Below, one piece after another: positions 11,121 through 22,504 of a stretch of 64,000 bases of DNA. The notes below the pieces were generated by a model that was not told where the DNA came from, did not search any database, and saw nothing but the letters and a program-made list of their open reading frames with translations. Source of the stretch: Timema cristinae (lineage: Eukaryota; Arthropoda; Insecta; Phasmatodea; Timematidae); contig JBCFYV010011135.1 of NCBI GenBank assembly GCA_039000515.1, positions 10,292,166 through 10,356,165 on the forward strand. Direction: 5' to 3'. Numbering within the stretch: position 1 is the first letter of the stretch; the number at the start of each line of letters is the position of its first letter. The position numbers and the translations under genes were made by a program.

Positions 11121-11613
11121 GCGATATTAAGATCTAGAACGGCAGCTTAAATACTACATCGTGGAGGTTGACAAGGGCTACAGCGAGCGCTGCGATTCCT
11201 CTATACACTGGCTCGGCCGTCATAATCCCGGTATGTGGGAAGCGAGTCAGTATATAGGGAGCTGTACTACATCATGTCCCATCTACAATCTCATGGAACG
11301 GGACCAATCATAAATTCTACAGGAGGAAGACGCTTTGTGCATGGTGTTGGAACAGATCGAGCGCGAGGAATACGATCGAGTCAAGTACATCTATGAGCTC
11401 GAAAAGTACCGAACCTTCAACGTTCATCAACTAGAAGGAGATGAAGAGTTTAGTGAAGCGGAGGACGAACCGAACATCATCGCGCTTGACTATGTAGGAA
11501 GAGTCCATCTTCCATGTATAAATTTTGTTGCGAGGTATAGGCGTCGCTTTAACGCTTTCCAACAAGGTCTGATACATCTAGGTGATGACACGTACGAGAT
11601 ATTCAAGTGGTGA
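11084..11613 (+). pseudogene. Unrecognised ORF downstream of the integrase, broken
   Basis: The frame begins with MFRQFGYRLDDM at 11084, overlaps the end of the integrase frame, changes frame near 11130, meets an in-frame TAA at 11311 and is then open to 11611. The predicted product is acidic, with a Glu-rich middle (DEEFSEAEDEPN) and a C-terminal ALDYVGRVHLPCINFVARYRRRF segment. I do not recognise the family. Its orientation and spacing fit a further gene of the same Polinton-type element. Confidence 0.45.
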
Positions 11614-11639
11614 AGTGTGCGTGCAGACTCTACATCTGA

Positions 11640-11891
11640 ATCCTTCTTTGGCGTGAGCTATATCTAGACGATGACGGTGAAGCGTATGTTTACCGAAGAG
11701 AGAAAGAGATTTTTTTAAATCATTGTGCGCAAGATATGTATGTATTGTTATACGATGACGGTGAAGTGTATATGTTGACTGAAGACTTTAATCATTGTAC
11801 GAAATATATGTATGTATTGTTAGACGATGGGGCTGAAGCGTATGTGTTGACTGAAAGACCATATATTTTGAGAGATAATGAGATATTTTAA
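11640..11891 (+). pseudogene. Open frame of tandem DDGEAYVLTE-type repeats
   Basis: The frame from 11640 to the TAA at 11889 encodes three imperfect copies of a unit of roughly 24-27 residues. Their cores read LDDDGEAYVYR, YDDGEVYMLTE and DDGAEAYVLTE, and two are preceded by MYVLL. The DNA repeats with it at a period of about 70-80 bases. There is no convincing start, so it may be the detached 3' end of the preceding gene or an expanded satellite that stays open by chance. Confidence 0.35.
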
Positions 11892-11899
11892 ATCATTTA

Positions 11900-12345
11900 A
11901 AGATCATATGTATGTGTCTTTGTAATTTTAAGAATACACGCGTTAAAAAAACAAGCTGTACTATTTATTTAACCTTTATTCAAATCCCATTAAGAAAGAT
12001 GAGAGAGAGAGAAAGGCAATACTTAGAGTTAGGAGGGTATTCTTTTAAGACTATATCTCGAAAGATAGAGATTTTGTAATTATTACTGTACGGAAGATAG
12101 TAGCTATGTATTGTTATAATCTTAATAATATACACATAGTAAAAAGAAGCTATACTATTTAACATTAATTCCTAAGTTGAAGATCCTAGTAATAAATATA
12201 AAAGAGATTTTATAATAATCGCTGTACCGAAGATGCATATGTATTGTTATAATTTTAAGACTATACGCCTTAGAAAGAGATTCTACTATTTAACCTTAGT
12301 CCCTAAGTTCATGATCTCAATAAGAAATATGAATGATAGAAGAAA
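11900..12345. repeat. Tandem repeat, three diverged units
   Basis: The words TGTATTGTTATAATNTTAA, ...AAGCTATACTATTTAAC and CCTAAGTT recur about every 125-200 bases, starting near 11905, 12110 and 12232. The units look like a continuation of the repeat structure at the 3' side of the Polinton segment. Confidence 0.5.
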
Positions 12346-12399
12346 GGCACTACATGGAAGGAACTTATTAAATGTGTGCATCCATTTAAGAACACAGTG

Positions 12400-12900
12400 G
12401 AATGGGGGGTATACTTAAAAATCCCCCATCCCGCCTGTGCAGATCCAAGCGCGGTCGCCGGCCTCTCTCAATTCATACCCCCGAACCATCCCACGCCACC
12501 ATCCTTCAATCGATAACACTTTACACCCCCTGGAGATACCACCGTCCTGAAAAACCGTATACATGCTATAGGAGGTTTAAGAAAAAAAAATATAAACTCT
12601 TCCCTCACTCACCCCCTGAGATACCACATGGTCCTGTGTTAAGACTATATTCTGAGAGAGAAAGAGAACAAAAACACACGCACACCCTTCCTGAGAATCC
12701 TCCCAAATTCATCATCACACACCCTCCCCCCTGAACCATCCCACCCTCGAGAAGCACGATCGATAATTAGCTCTATACACCCCCGGAGATACCACTGTCC
12801 TGAAAACCACATGCATGATAAAGGGGTTATAAGAAAAAATAAATAAACCCCCTCCCTCTTACCTCCCTGAGAAACCGCGGTCTCTTAAGTATCACTTATA
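12400..12900. repeat. Direct repeat, two units of about 270 bp, C-rich
   Basis: A block containing CCGAACCATCCCA, CGATAA, TACACCCCC.GGAGATACCAC and GTCCTGAAAA occurs near 12480-12600 and again near 12730-12850. Each is followed by a GTTTAAGAAAAAA-like or TTATAAGAAAAAA-like stretch and a CCCTCCCTC block. The 110-codon open frame at 12402-12734 runs through it and is Pro/His-rich low complexity, not a gene. Confidence 0.6.
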
Positions 12901-13855
12901 TCTTATTCATAAGCTCAAATATGAATGAGAAACTATTAAATTGCTTTAAACAGAACTCTAGCATTGCATGGTACATGTAATTTATAATTATGACACCCCC
13001 ATTCCTCCCTATGAAAATGATTTGGATCCGCCCCTGAAGTAGTATATTAATTAAATTATACTTTATAAATTTCAATTAATTTGGCGAGATATTATACGCA
13101 AACCAAATCTATGTTACATAGCGGTACAGAATTATTTCAAAACGTTTGCATTGAAAAATTTCAAAATAATAAAGATCAAACTACCCCTTAATTTGTAGTG
13201 GCAATTTTGATATGCTAAATTCTCAAAATGGTGGGGGTATAAAACTTTTTGTTTGTGGTACAAAACGAAAACAAAACGTTGACATAGAAAAAAATTCAAA
13301 ATTTGAAAGTGGTATTCCAGTTAATGCACCTCGTGACGGGGTCTGCATGACTCTGGCATAGCGTGGGCGGTTATCAGGCGTTTGGCAAACGATTCAAACT
13401 TGAGGCTTGATTGAATCGGGTTAAAAACAACATTGTAGCCAGTCAGGGACAACGTTAAGTAAAACGAGGATCAGAAACTATTGACAACCTTTTAAATAAA
13501 CAACATCGTAATAGACAACGTTACAGCAGGACTTAATGTGGTTCAATAGGCTGTATTTTGTTGCAAATGCTGAGACTGTTAAATATTTGATAATATATTT
13601 TATGTAAAGCAACAATTTACCATGCCATAATCTTCTTTTGGGTGTACCACAGTGGATGCCGTTCGTTATAAGGCGTTATACTTTAATTGCACTTTGTCGC
13701 TGTTAGTAATCAGGTTGGGGTTCGAATCCTAGCCGAATTTACTGTTGAGTCCAAGATAGTCGGTAGCGCGAATGCCAATTGAGCCAGGGGTCCCAGGTTG
13801 CACGTTTCCAACCTCAATGCTCGTTTGTATAAAGGTGATCTTTATTCAGAATTCA
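12901..13855. other. No gene recognised; one possible SINE head
   Basis: Around 13700-13740 a B-box-like GGGGTTCGAATCCTAGCC follows text that could be a degenerate tRNA head, suggesting another pol III-derived repeat. Nothing else is supported. Confidence 0.35.
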
Positions 13856-14037
13856 CTTTAGGCCAAATGACTTTAGGCCAACTGACTTTAGGCCAAATGA
13901 CTTTTAGGCCAAATGACTTTCAGGCTAAATGACTTTCAGACCAAATAACTTTTAGCCCAAATGACTTATAGGCTAACTGAATTTTAGGACAAATGACTTT
14001 TAGGTCATCTGACTTTTAGGCCAAATGACTTTAGGCC
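13856..14037. repeat. Minisatellite of GACTTTTAGGCCAAAT
   Basis: About a dozen tandem, imperfect copies of a 15-18 base unit, TTTAGGCCAAATGACT, with variants AACTGA, CAGGCTAAAT and GGACAAAT. It has a sharp left edge and ends just before a unique GC-richer stretch. Confidence 0.85.
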
Positions 14038-14454
14038 TACTGCCGTGTCTCCGAGGGAGTCACAATTCTGTGAACTGCAGGCAAGTCAAAACAAGTGCTG
14101 TGAGTAACAAGCCACTGTCATGCGCATTGTACTAAGGAATGTACTTTATTGGAGTTCGTAGTCATAGGCAAACATCGTAATCTACGCAAAGCATTGAAAA
14201 ATCAACAAACAAAACATAAAAGCGCTTTAAGCTTCCATTTTTATCACCGTAAATCTTCGAAAGTTATCTTTAAGTCTGTTTTATAGTGAAAACATAAACA
14301 ACAATGTACATTTTTCAGAAACATTAGAATTTAAGTATAAGAAATGTGTTACGTAACACTGTAATTTACTCTATACCCCTCTTCATGTAACATCATGTAT
14401 AAATTAGAGCTAAACCCCCCAAAAGCGTTATGTGGTTAATATAAGAAACCTTAT

Positions 14455-14632
14455 GGATAAGTAAGGTGTATTTTAGAGGAAGAGCACCAGTATTTTCGTT
14501 GAGAGATAATGGAGAACAATTTAGGAAAAAACACCCTCAGTGCACCCAACTAGAATCGAACCCCAATCTCCCCATCTTCACCAGTATATATAATATAAGA
14601 GTAGCTCCTTAGACCAATGCGACCATCAAGGT
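14455..14632 (-). repeat. SINE family S1, inverted copy
   Basis: On the reverse strand: head with GGTCTAAGGAG, B box GGGGTTCGATTC, and body with CTAAATTGTT and CTCTCAACG. Same layout as the copy at 3.5-3.7 kb. Confidence 0.55.
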
Positions 14633-15164
14633 GATTAGGTAATAGATTTTTGATGCCTAATAATGTAGCGAAACTTTATTTTAATAACTGTTGGCAAAGT
14701 ATTTAAAAGGGCATACTTAGTTGCACCTACAAACCAACTTTGGTTTAAATTACCTGTATATAGCTATGTTTGGGAAGATATCGTCATAATTAGTCAGTTT
14801 GGATTATATATCGCAATTTGAAACCTTTGGGACATGTTATTTTCAATTGGGATTGGAACATTAAAATATTTGCATGCCTCATGAGTTCAAAATTACGCTT
14901 TTCGTCGAAGAATATCCAATTTAAATATGTACGTATATTTAATTAGAGTTTGTTTATTCTCAGGTTTACAGTTTGATTTATATTTTGTTTGTAATGATAT
15001 ATTTTAGGCCATTATAATTTTATTCATAAATACACACATATATGTTATTTTTTTAAATAAAAACAAAAAGTCTACTCAGTTAAGCACATGCTATTTATTT
15101 TGTTTATAGAACTGCATTTGACTACTCGTCTAGGCTATATTAATTTAATTACAATAATAAAGTA

Positions 15165-15350
15165 GGAATGAATAAGGTAGAGTTTAGAGGAAGTGTATCT
15201 AAATTTTCAGTGAAAGAGAGTGGAAACCAATTTGGAAAAAACTCACCCTCAGCATAGTCGGCATAGATTTTAACCCTGACCTGTTAATCACCGATAAATC
15301 AGAATAGACGAACTTGACATTCAGTCCTCATTATCACCAATGGGTGCTCG
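15165..15350 (-). repeat. SINE family S1, diverged inverted copy
   Basis: It preserves the body words TAGAGGAAGTG, GGAAACCAATTTGGAAAAAAC and CACCCTCAGC. The head is decayed (GGTTAAAATC at the B-box position). Confidence 0.45.
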
Positions 15351-16095
15351 CTCCTATCAATGTGCTATATAAAATATATATGGTTTTCTTTATAATATTA
15401 ATAATAGTGGGTCTTAAACCCAAAGGTTGATTCAAATGTTTGTCAGAAATTTCAGGAAATTTCGGTAATAGCCTGTTGCTTTCCGCACTTAATTCCTACG
15501 CGAGAGCGAGAAAGAGTTTACACATTGCAAAAATAGTCCAGGCAATAGGGGGATTTTGGCTTGCGTTAAGTCAGGAAATTTTGTAAAATGGCTAAAATTG
15601 TACATTTTTATCACCAATATTAAATTTACAGCATTGTCATTTTGCCGCAAGAGCCGTCATCTTGAAAAAATGGTGTAAAATACAATTTTTCCACAATATC
15701 TCAAAATAACTCGGCTTCCTTGCATTTTAGACAAAAATGTTTATAACCTAAACGAAAGGTAATACAATTTTCTACAAAAAAAAGTATGAATATTTTTTTC
15801 CATAAAATCCATTAATGAAATAGCCCTAGAAAACTAAGGCATTTTGATTCAAAATTAGAAAAAGTGCATATTTTTCGTACTCATTCAACTTATTACCATT
15901 TTGCTAGCACATGACACTGATTTTAACTTTAGCATACCAGATCAGTGTTTAACATTTTGTACTATTATTTAAACACTCATTTCCACACCACCTTTTGATG
16001 TAGAGTATTAGGTACGTTTTTTTTAATGTGGTGACCCCAGTAGGCCTATTCCACAGTAGTCTTAAATAAAATGTCTTGTCATATTATTGTGTCTA
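15351..16095. other. AT-rich stretch, no gene recognised
   Basis: No open frame of coding character. It contains T- and A-rich stretches and no match elsewhere in the window that I could see. Confidence 0.35.
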
Positions 16096-16099
16096 AAGT

Positions 16100-16275
16100 C
16101 TATGTTTAAGTGTGAAGAGTAGTAAGCCTACATTTGCGTGGAGGGAGAATGGAAAACCATTTAGGAAATACCACCCACAGTTCACCCGACCGAGATTATA
16201 ACCTCGATCTCCCCGAACGTGGCATTCTGGCTCAACATGAATCTAACACGTTATCTAACTACGTCACCGAGGCAG
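16100..16275 (-). repeat. SINE family S1, inverted copy
   Basis: Body TTGCGTGGAGGGAGAATGG and AACCATTTAGGAAATACCACC, then a decayed head ending CACCGAGGCAGG. Same order as in the 3.5 kb copy. Confidence 0.55.
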
Positions 16276-16375
16276 GTCAGTAGACAATCTATCAATAATT
16301 TAACATATACATCTATATAAATACAAGTGTGCACACATATTAGGTACTATATACATACATTCGTAAAACATACCA

Positions 16376-16871
16376 TCTATACTTATAAAATAACATGTCC
16401 TGAATGACTGACTGACTGACTGACTGACTCATTCATCATCGCCGAGCGCAAACTATCAAGGCTACAAGAATGAAATACGGACTGTATATTCATTTTGTTA
16501 TGTAGGCACCCACTAAGAAAGGTTTTAGAAAATTCCACCCCAAAGGGGTCAAAATAGGGGATGATGATATGTATGATAATATGTATGAAAGTCCGTCATT
16601 TTGAAAGTTAGATAAATAAAATTTTGTATTTCGGTTATTGACGTAAAACAAATAAATACGTGTTTCAGGAATTTTGGAAATTTTATTTAATAAGGGATGA
16701 AAAAGGGGGTGAAAGTTTCTATCGGACTTGCATTATTTTTGATCTGAGTTCAAGTTATGGTCATCAACGTAACGTAATATTTTTAACTAATCTGTAAATA
16801 CATATGTATATTTTCGTATTTGTATATTATCAACTTCCACGCGAGCAAAGCCGCGGGCAACAGCTATCTAG
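16376..16871 (+). mobile_element. Non-autonomous Helitron-like element
   Basis: It begins TCTATACTTATAAAATAAC after an A and ends ...CAACAGCTATCTAG before a T. This fits the Helitron rules (5' TC, 3' CTRR, insertion between A and T, no target duplication). Just before the 3' end is a GC-rich, hairpin-capable stretch, CCACGCGAGC..GCCGCGGGC, of the kind commonly seen at Helitron 3' ends in arthropods. A (GACT)n microsatellite lies at 16404-16430. No Rep/helicase is encoded. Confidence 0.6.
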
Positions 16872-17635
16872 TAATATATTAATTTAAACATATCATGTAA
16901 CTAAAATACTCATGAAACTTCGAATATCCATACAACCAGATCTACATACACATAAATACAACATGCCACAATACCAGCACCTTTCAAAAGGCCTACACAT
17001 ATAAATGAGCTTACTGTAATTATCTAAATACACGTAAACAAATATTATATAGACAAACCACCAGCTGAAGAACTTTTATTGACAGTTCTAAAATTCAATG
17101 TTTATATTGCTATGTACTTATCTACATTGAATGTGTTCTTCAGATATCACTTTTAACAGATTATGTAAATTTTTATTATAGAATTAAATTTTATCATAAA
17201 TAAAAGGTTTATTAAAGCGTGAAGAAGTTATACCAACACCCCTTACTATATAAACAAAATAACACACTAATATAACAATATACCGAATTAAATAAATACA
17301 AACTACTAAACTAAAAATTTCGGGATATTAATACAATTATATTAACATAAATATAACTTTCAAGATACCAATATGTACCTAATATCTTACAACCTAATTT
17401 TCAATTGTATTAAATTAGGTCTACCATCCTTAATTTAATAAAAACTGGCATTTGTAGCTATGTTTGTCCATATTTATCTGTACCTCAGAACTGCAACGTT
17501 TCACTTAAAACGAAATTGAAAATAAAATATATCTTTGGATTTATTCGATTTTTAAAACTAATTAATCTAAAATTAATGTCTTTGATTATATTTGAACATT
17601 TTAATAATTCTAACCTTTCTTTTAAAGTGTGTGTG

Positions 17636-17667
<32 letters not shown>

Positions 17668-17924
17668 AGCGTAGCGTAATGTAATGTTAATTTTGTAAAT
17701 TTTGATGAAATTGTGTTATCTACCGTTATCGAGTACGAGAAATTGGATCTAGCGAGGTCTAAGGGGGAGACTGTCAAGATTTCAACTTTTGATTCTTATT
17801 TGATTTGTCTATGATTCGTCTTACATTATTGATCGTTATGATTTTACCAAGTGATGTTCGGTCTTCAGGATACCAATAATAACAATACCGGTAATTAGAC
17901 ATATTATTTAAATTTATTAAATGA
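16872..17924. other. AT-rich stretch with a (GT)n microsatellite
   Basis: The only distinct feature is the microsatellite at about 17626-17664 (GT repeats followed by GCGTAGCGTAGCGTAATGTAATG). No gene recognised. Confidence 0.5.
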
Positions 17925-18033
17925 CAGCTCGACAATTGACATGTGAATCAAATCCGGAACCTTCAGCTTATTACGTCAATGCTCTCATTACTGAGTTTCC
18001 TGGAATCCTTCCATGCTCAAAGTCATGTTTCAC

Positions 18034-21000
18034 CAGTGGCGGCTCGTCACTTTAGAAGCTGGAGGACGCAGCCTGTTTAGTTCATAAATTGTTTCTAAAT
18101 AATATATTTAAAAGAAGACATAAATTTCGGAATATGTTTTGCTAAATATTCATTTAGTTAAACTCAAAAATTAATATCACAAACAACATGCAAAGATAAA
18201 AATAATAAACTCACCACAAATATCGTGGATGTGTTGTAGAAACTCTGCAGCTGTGTAAAGTGCATACATATATAGGTATGTATGTTCAATGTCCTCACAA
18301 GATCACAACATTAATATGTAGGATACACAATATTTACATTATTTACACTTGCGAGAAATGACTTAGAACGCAATAAACAAAGAAATTATTTATAAAGAAG
18401 TCCGTACGCCTCTCTTTTAAGTTAATGAACTTTTCCTTAACTCTGTCGTCAAAGTCCTTCATTTGTGTGATAAGTTCCTTGTTGATGGCTACTATCCCTA
18501 GAGCATTAAGTCTGTCATTTGTTGTTGTATTCCTCAGGAAAGTCTTTATTCTTTTCAATGTTGAAAAGCAACGTTTAGATTCAGCAGACGTAATTGGGGT
18601 TGTTATGATAATTTTTAGAAGCTTCGTCACCTCACTGAAAACTGAATTATTGTTATTTTTCTCCGTGAAGTTAAATAGTTGTATAGCTCTTTTAATGTCA
18701 AAGTCCTGTCATCTGTATAAAAGTCTCAATTCAGACCGGAGTTTTTCTTTTTCTAAGAAAGGTTAGTGTTGGATTACTCGCGTGAGTTTTTCTTCCGGAA
18801 AGCAAGTAGAAAATGACTCATTACATAACAAAGAAGTTGCCTCAAAATGACCAGTAAAAGCTAATCTATCTTTTACATTAGTTGTAATGACATCACACAC
18901 TTCTTTAGCATCCCCCACTCTGGCGCTACATTCAACATTACTTTTCCTTTTTTTGGTTGTTCAGGGAACTCTTCATTTATTTGCATCTCGATTTCATTCA
19001 CTTGCCCCCTTTCTTTTTGCATCTCATTTTCAAAAATGCAAATGTCATTTTGCCACATTACACTGTCCCTGTTCCTAGTTTGTAGTTGTTGGTACAATAT
19101 ATCCACGTGAGATAAAATTTTGTGGAAAAGAGTTAACCAGAACATGAAATTTGGGTCTTGAAAAGCTCTTCTATGGCTACTCGCCTCGTTAATAGTAAGT
19201 TTGTTTGTGCACTTTTCCTCAAGAACTTCGAAGCATTCCTCCAACTTATCACTATTTTCGTACACAACGTTAACAGTTCGAATGTTGTAGTTCCATCTTG
19301 TTGTAGCAACTCTGGGTAGTCTGACTTGTACTACTTGCTCCAAAACGTCGGATCGTAGAGATGAGTGCGAAAATAATGCGGGAATGGCAGAAAGGTTTTA
19401 GAAAAAAACTTGAACTTTGCTGTTTGCACTGGTTGCTTTTTCCAATATCAAATTTAGGTGATGAGCGTAACAATGTACAAAATAGGCAAATGGGTACGTT
19501 TCTCTAATCTTGGCCTGTACACCCCCAACAGAGCCACTCATAATATTAGCACCATCATATGTCTGTGCTATTAAACTTCCTTTTGAAGTGTCTAGAAGAG
19601 GTTTGATGTGGTCCATTATGCATTTTGCTAAGGTGCTTGCACATCTTCCTTCAGGAATAAGAAACCCCCAAAACCTTTCACAAGCCAACCCCTCAAACAC
19701 ATACCTAAAAACTAATACCATCTGACAATGGTTTGTTACATCAGTCGTCTCATCACATTCGATGGCTACAAATTCAGAATCATGTATCTGCTTTTCTATT
19801 TCTTCCCTACAGACATTAAGCATGCAGTCCAGTATGTCATTTTGTATTATTTTCATTGTTCCTTTGAATACAGTGGCTGATTCTAAATGGTCTTTCATTG
19901 CAGAATCCAGCTCAGCAGTATAATTAATTAAGCCTCTGTAGACACCAGGATTTGTAGATGATGATAATTCGTCATGACCTCTGAGAGGTAATTCAAAAAC
20001 ACCACAGAATTTAACACATGAAATCAACCTTTTTAATATGTGCCTATTTTTGTCAACGTGAGTATTGTGTTTTTTAACGTTTTCTCTGTATTGTGAGTCA
20101 AGACTAGACGATATGTTTACTTTGCCTAGCAAAGAAAGATCAACAACACTATTCATGTGATTCACAGATACTTCGTGTTTCTTATTTTTCCTGTTAAATG
20201 TTTTATATCATTGACGCCCTTTACTATCCACAAGCATTCACCACTCTTTCTGTGAGAAAACAAAATACACGGGAAACAGTACAAATATTTGTCCACATCA
20301 CAGCCGCAAATCCAGCCATTTTTTTGGTATGCATCTTTGGACTTGAGCTGTCTTTTAAAAACTCGATTTTCATTTTTCTTTTTTTCACTTTGTTCCATAC
20401 AAAATTCAGGATATGGCCTACCTAATGATTTCAATTATCTTTTTTGATCAAGAGTTAATCTTGCAATATTCATTGTCTTAAGCGCCTGAATTGAACTATT
20501 CATATTAAGCATAGTTACAAAAAATATTAAAACATATAACTCAAATAAACATTATCCTAAAATAACCCTACATAATATTATTATAGACACACACGCCACA
20601 CACTTCCTCAAGATGCAGGAGCACGCAGGATAACTGACAACAATTATTGCTGGTTCACGCTATACACATTTCACAAGCTTTCAAACTTAGGTCGCGTAAG
20701 GGAGTGCGCCTTCAAAAGAAGAAAAAGCAATGCTAGCTAGCTAGCTATAGCAGGAGGAGGACAACGGGTTAAGGGGAGGGAAGGTTTGGTTTCACTTTAT
20801 CAGGCGCTGACCGTCGCGCGCCTGACTGCATACCATTTGAAGATAAGAGGTGAAAAGGTGGGAAGGTTTGGTTACCAATACCAGGCGCTGACCGCCTCGC
20901 GCACAACCACATGCCATTTTAAAAACATTGCCTTCTATTACTTAAACCAAAAACATATTTTTCTTGAAACTATTATGGCAAGATAAAATTGTCATGAGAG

Positions 21001-21084
21001 TGCGAATAATAACTTTAAAAGGAACTGGGGATTCGTGGGGATGGGGGGCGCGCGCCTCCGCGCCTTAGGGACGAGTCGCCCCTG
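18034..21084 (-). mobile_element. hAT transposon (ZMYM1-like), decayed
   Basis: The left end CAGTGGCGGCTCGTCACTTT and the inverted right end CAGGGGCGACTCGTCCCTAA are imperfect terminal inverted repeats of hAT type. The flanking octamers TGTTTCAC (18026-18033) and TTTTTTAC (21085-21092) match at 6 of 8 positions, as an old 8-bp target duplication would. The flanks join to reproduce the arm sequence at 55.20-55.25 kb, which acts as an empty site. The right subterminal part holds two copies of an about 75-bp repeat (CAGGCGCTGACCG). Confidence 0.8.
18343..20434 (-). pseudogene. hAT transposase, frameshifted
   Basis: On the reverse strand three domains occur in the expected order, split over frames. 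20434-20162 is a TTF/ZMYM-type zinc finger (GWICGCDVDKYLYCFPCILF). 20165-19398 is the DUF4371 / hAT RNase H-like region (IECDETTDVTNHCQMV, QTYDGANIMSG, VHCYAHHLNL). 19343-18873 holds the VATTRWNY segment and the following helical region. 18630-18343 is the C-terminal dimerisation motif (SAESKRCFSTLKRIKTFLRN). At least three frame changes or stops, near 20165, 19400 and 18873-18630, make it inactive. Transposase would have cut and rejoined the element ends. Confidence 0.85.
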
Positions 21085-21092
21085 TTTTTTAC

Positions 21093-22424
21093 TAATATTT
21101 TAAGGCAGGTTCTGTGATGGACGTGTGGAAGTCAAGAACTACACTAAGGCTTTAATACCCGTGTCCTGATGCCGTTTTTAAAATCTAAAAAATATGAGCG
21201 CTTGTTGCAGTTATGGCCGTACTTAATACTATAACATCTTTGCTGATCATTCCATCAATTATAAGGCAGTTGAATAAAAAAAAATCAATTTTTAAGGTGC
21301 ATTTTTAACTAAATTTAATATTACGTGTAAGCTTACATAAGTACTTTTAATTGTTTTTATAAATAGTAGTATTAAAATAACTTGCTAATTTCATAGTTTA
21401 ACTATGATCCACTAGAGACCTATAAATTCTTAGGTTATTCTAACAGAGAGAAATTGAAAGAATAGTTTACAAGGAATACAGACTCATTAGCATGGGAAAC
21501 ATAGACGGGTCTGAACCTTTATATTTTTGGGGGGATACATTATATACATCTTTGGGCAGGGTGGGGGTCAGGGGGCCACATATTATTTATAGCTTGGAGG
21601 AAAGGTGCGAGGGGGGGGAAGAGGGGACATATTATTTATAGCTTGGGGGAAGGGTGGGGGAGAGGGGTGTGGGTGACATATTATTTCAATCATTGGAGAA
21701 CAAACATATAATTTCCAACTTTGAACACATTTCATTAATATTACTTCTCATATAACATAAATGTGGCCAGATAGAATATTACTCTTTAAAAATTTAGTTT
21801 GATTATCAAATACTGGGAGTTGAACATTAATAAAAATTCAGGATGTCCATTACATCCAGGCCCCTAATTTAAGATTTGTTACGCCCCTATACAGCATTTA
21901 TTTTAGGCCCTTTCATCCCTCCCTCTTCACAAACACCAACATCACTTCTCACATAGATATTTCAGCATTCACTAGCAGAACTTGTACAAAATACTATTTA
22001 TTTTTCAATTTTATTGAAGTCTTGTGACATCAATGAATAAAGCATACAAACTGAAACATAAAAGAAGTATATAAAAATATTGTGCAGAAAAACCATTCCC
22101 GTGCTTTATTGTTTTGGTATCCAAGCTGAACTACTTATTACGTTCAAGTTTGAAATAGTTTTATTATTTAAATATTATTTTTACACTTGCGAAAGTTTGC
22201 CGCCCTGCAGATGCACATACTGTAGGTACGTCGACGTGCCTAAAAATGGGCTTAGATTACGTCCCAAATTAAGACAGGACTAGAATGTTTCTCAATAATT
22301 TGCTCATTATTTGAAAATTGCTTTAGGCACTTGATTTATTCATGTTATGTAAATAGTAACAACTTTTATTTAAGTGAACATTGACGTCACCAAACACATT
22401 CTTACTTCTTACTTTAACAACATA

Positions 22425-22430
<6 letters not shown>
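21093..22430. other. Foldback-element remnant, then G-rich tandem repeat
   Basis: 21093-21180 continues the arm of the foldback/SINE repeat split by the hAT insertion (ATTTTAAGGCAGGTTCTGTG). At about 21560-21690 there are three G-rich units around ACATATTATTTATAGCTTGG, with a period near 55 bases. No gene recognised. The open frame 22080-22283 has no domain. Confidence 0.4.

Positions 22431-22462
<32 letters not shown>
22431..22462. repeat. (TA)n microsatellite
   Basis: An uninterrupted alternating TA run immediately precedes the satellite block. Confidence 0.85.
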
Positions 22463-22465
<3 letters not shown>

Positions 22466-22504
22466 GATAGATATACACACACATTAAAAACATTACAACA
22501 TACT

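Noticed and set aside
12402..12734. 110-codon Pro/His-rich open frame
   Set aside because: It coincides with a C-rich direct repeat and is low complexity; the second repeat unit does not keep the frame.
13856..14037. CRISPR-like array
   Set aside because: Units are contiguous with no unique spacers, and the genome is eukaryotic. The same applies to 6371-6531 and 22505-23310.
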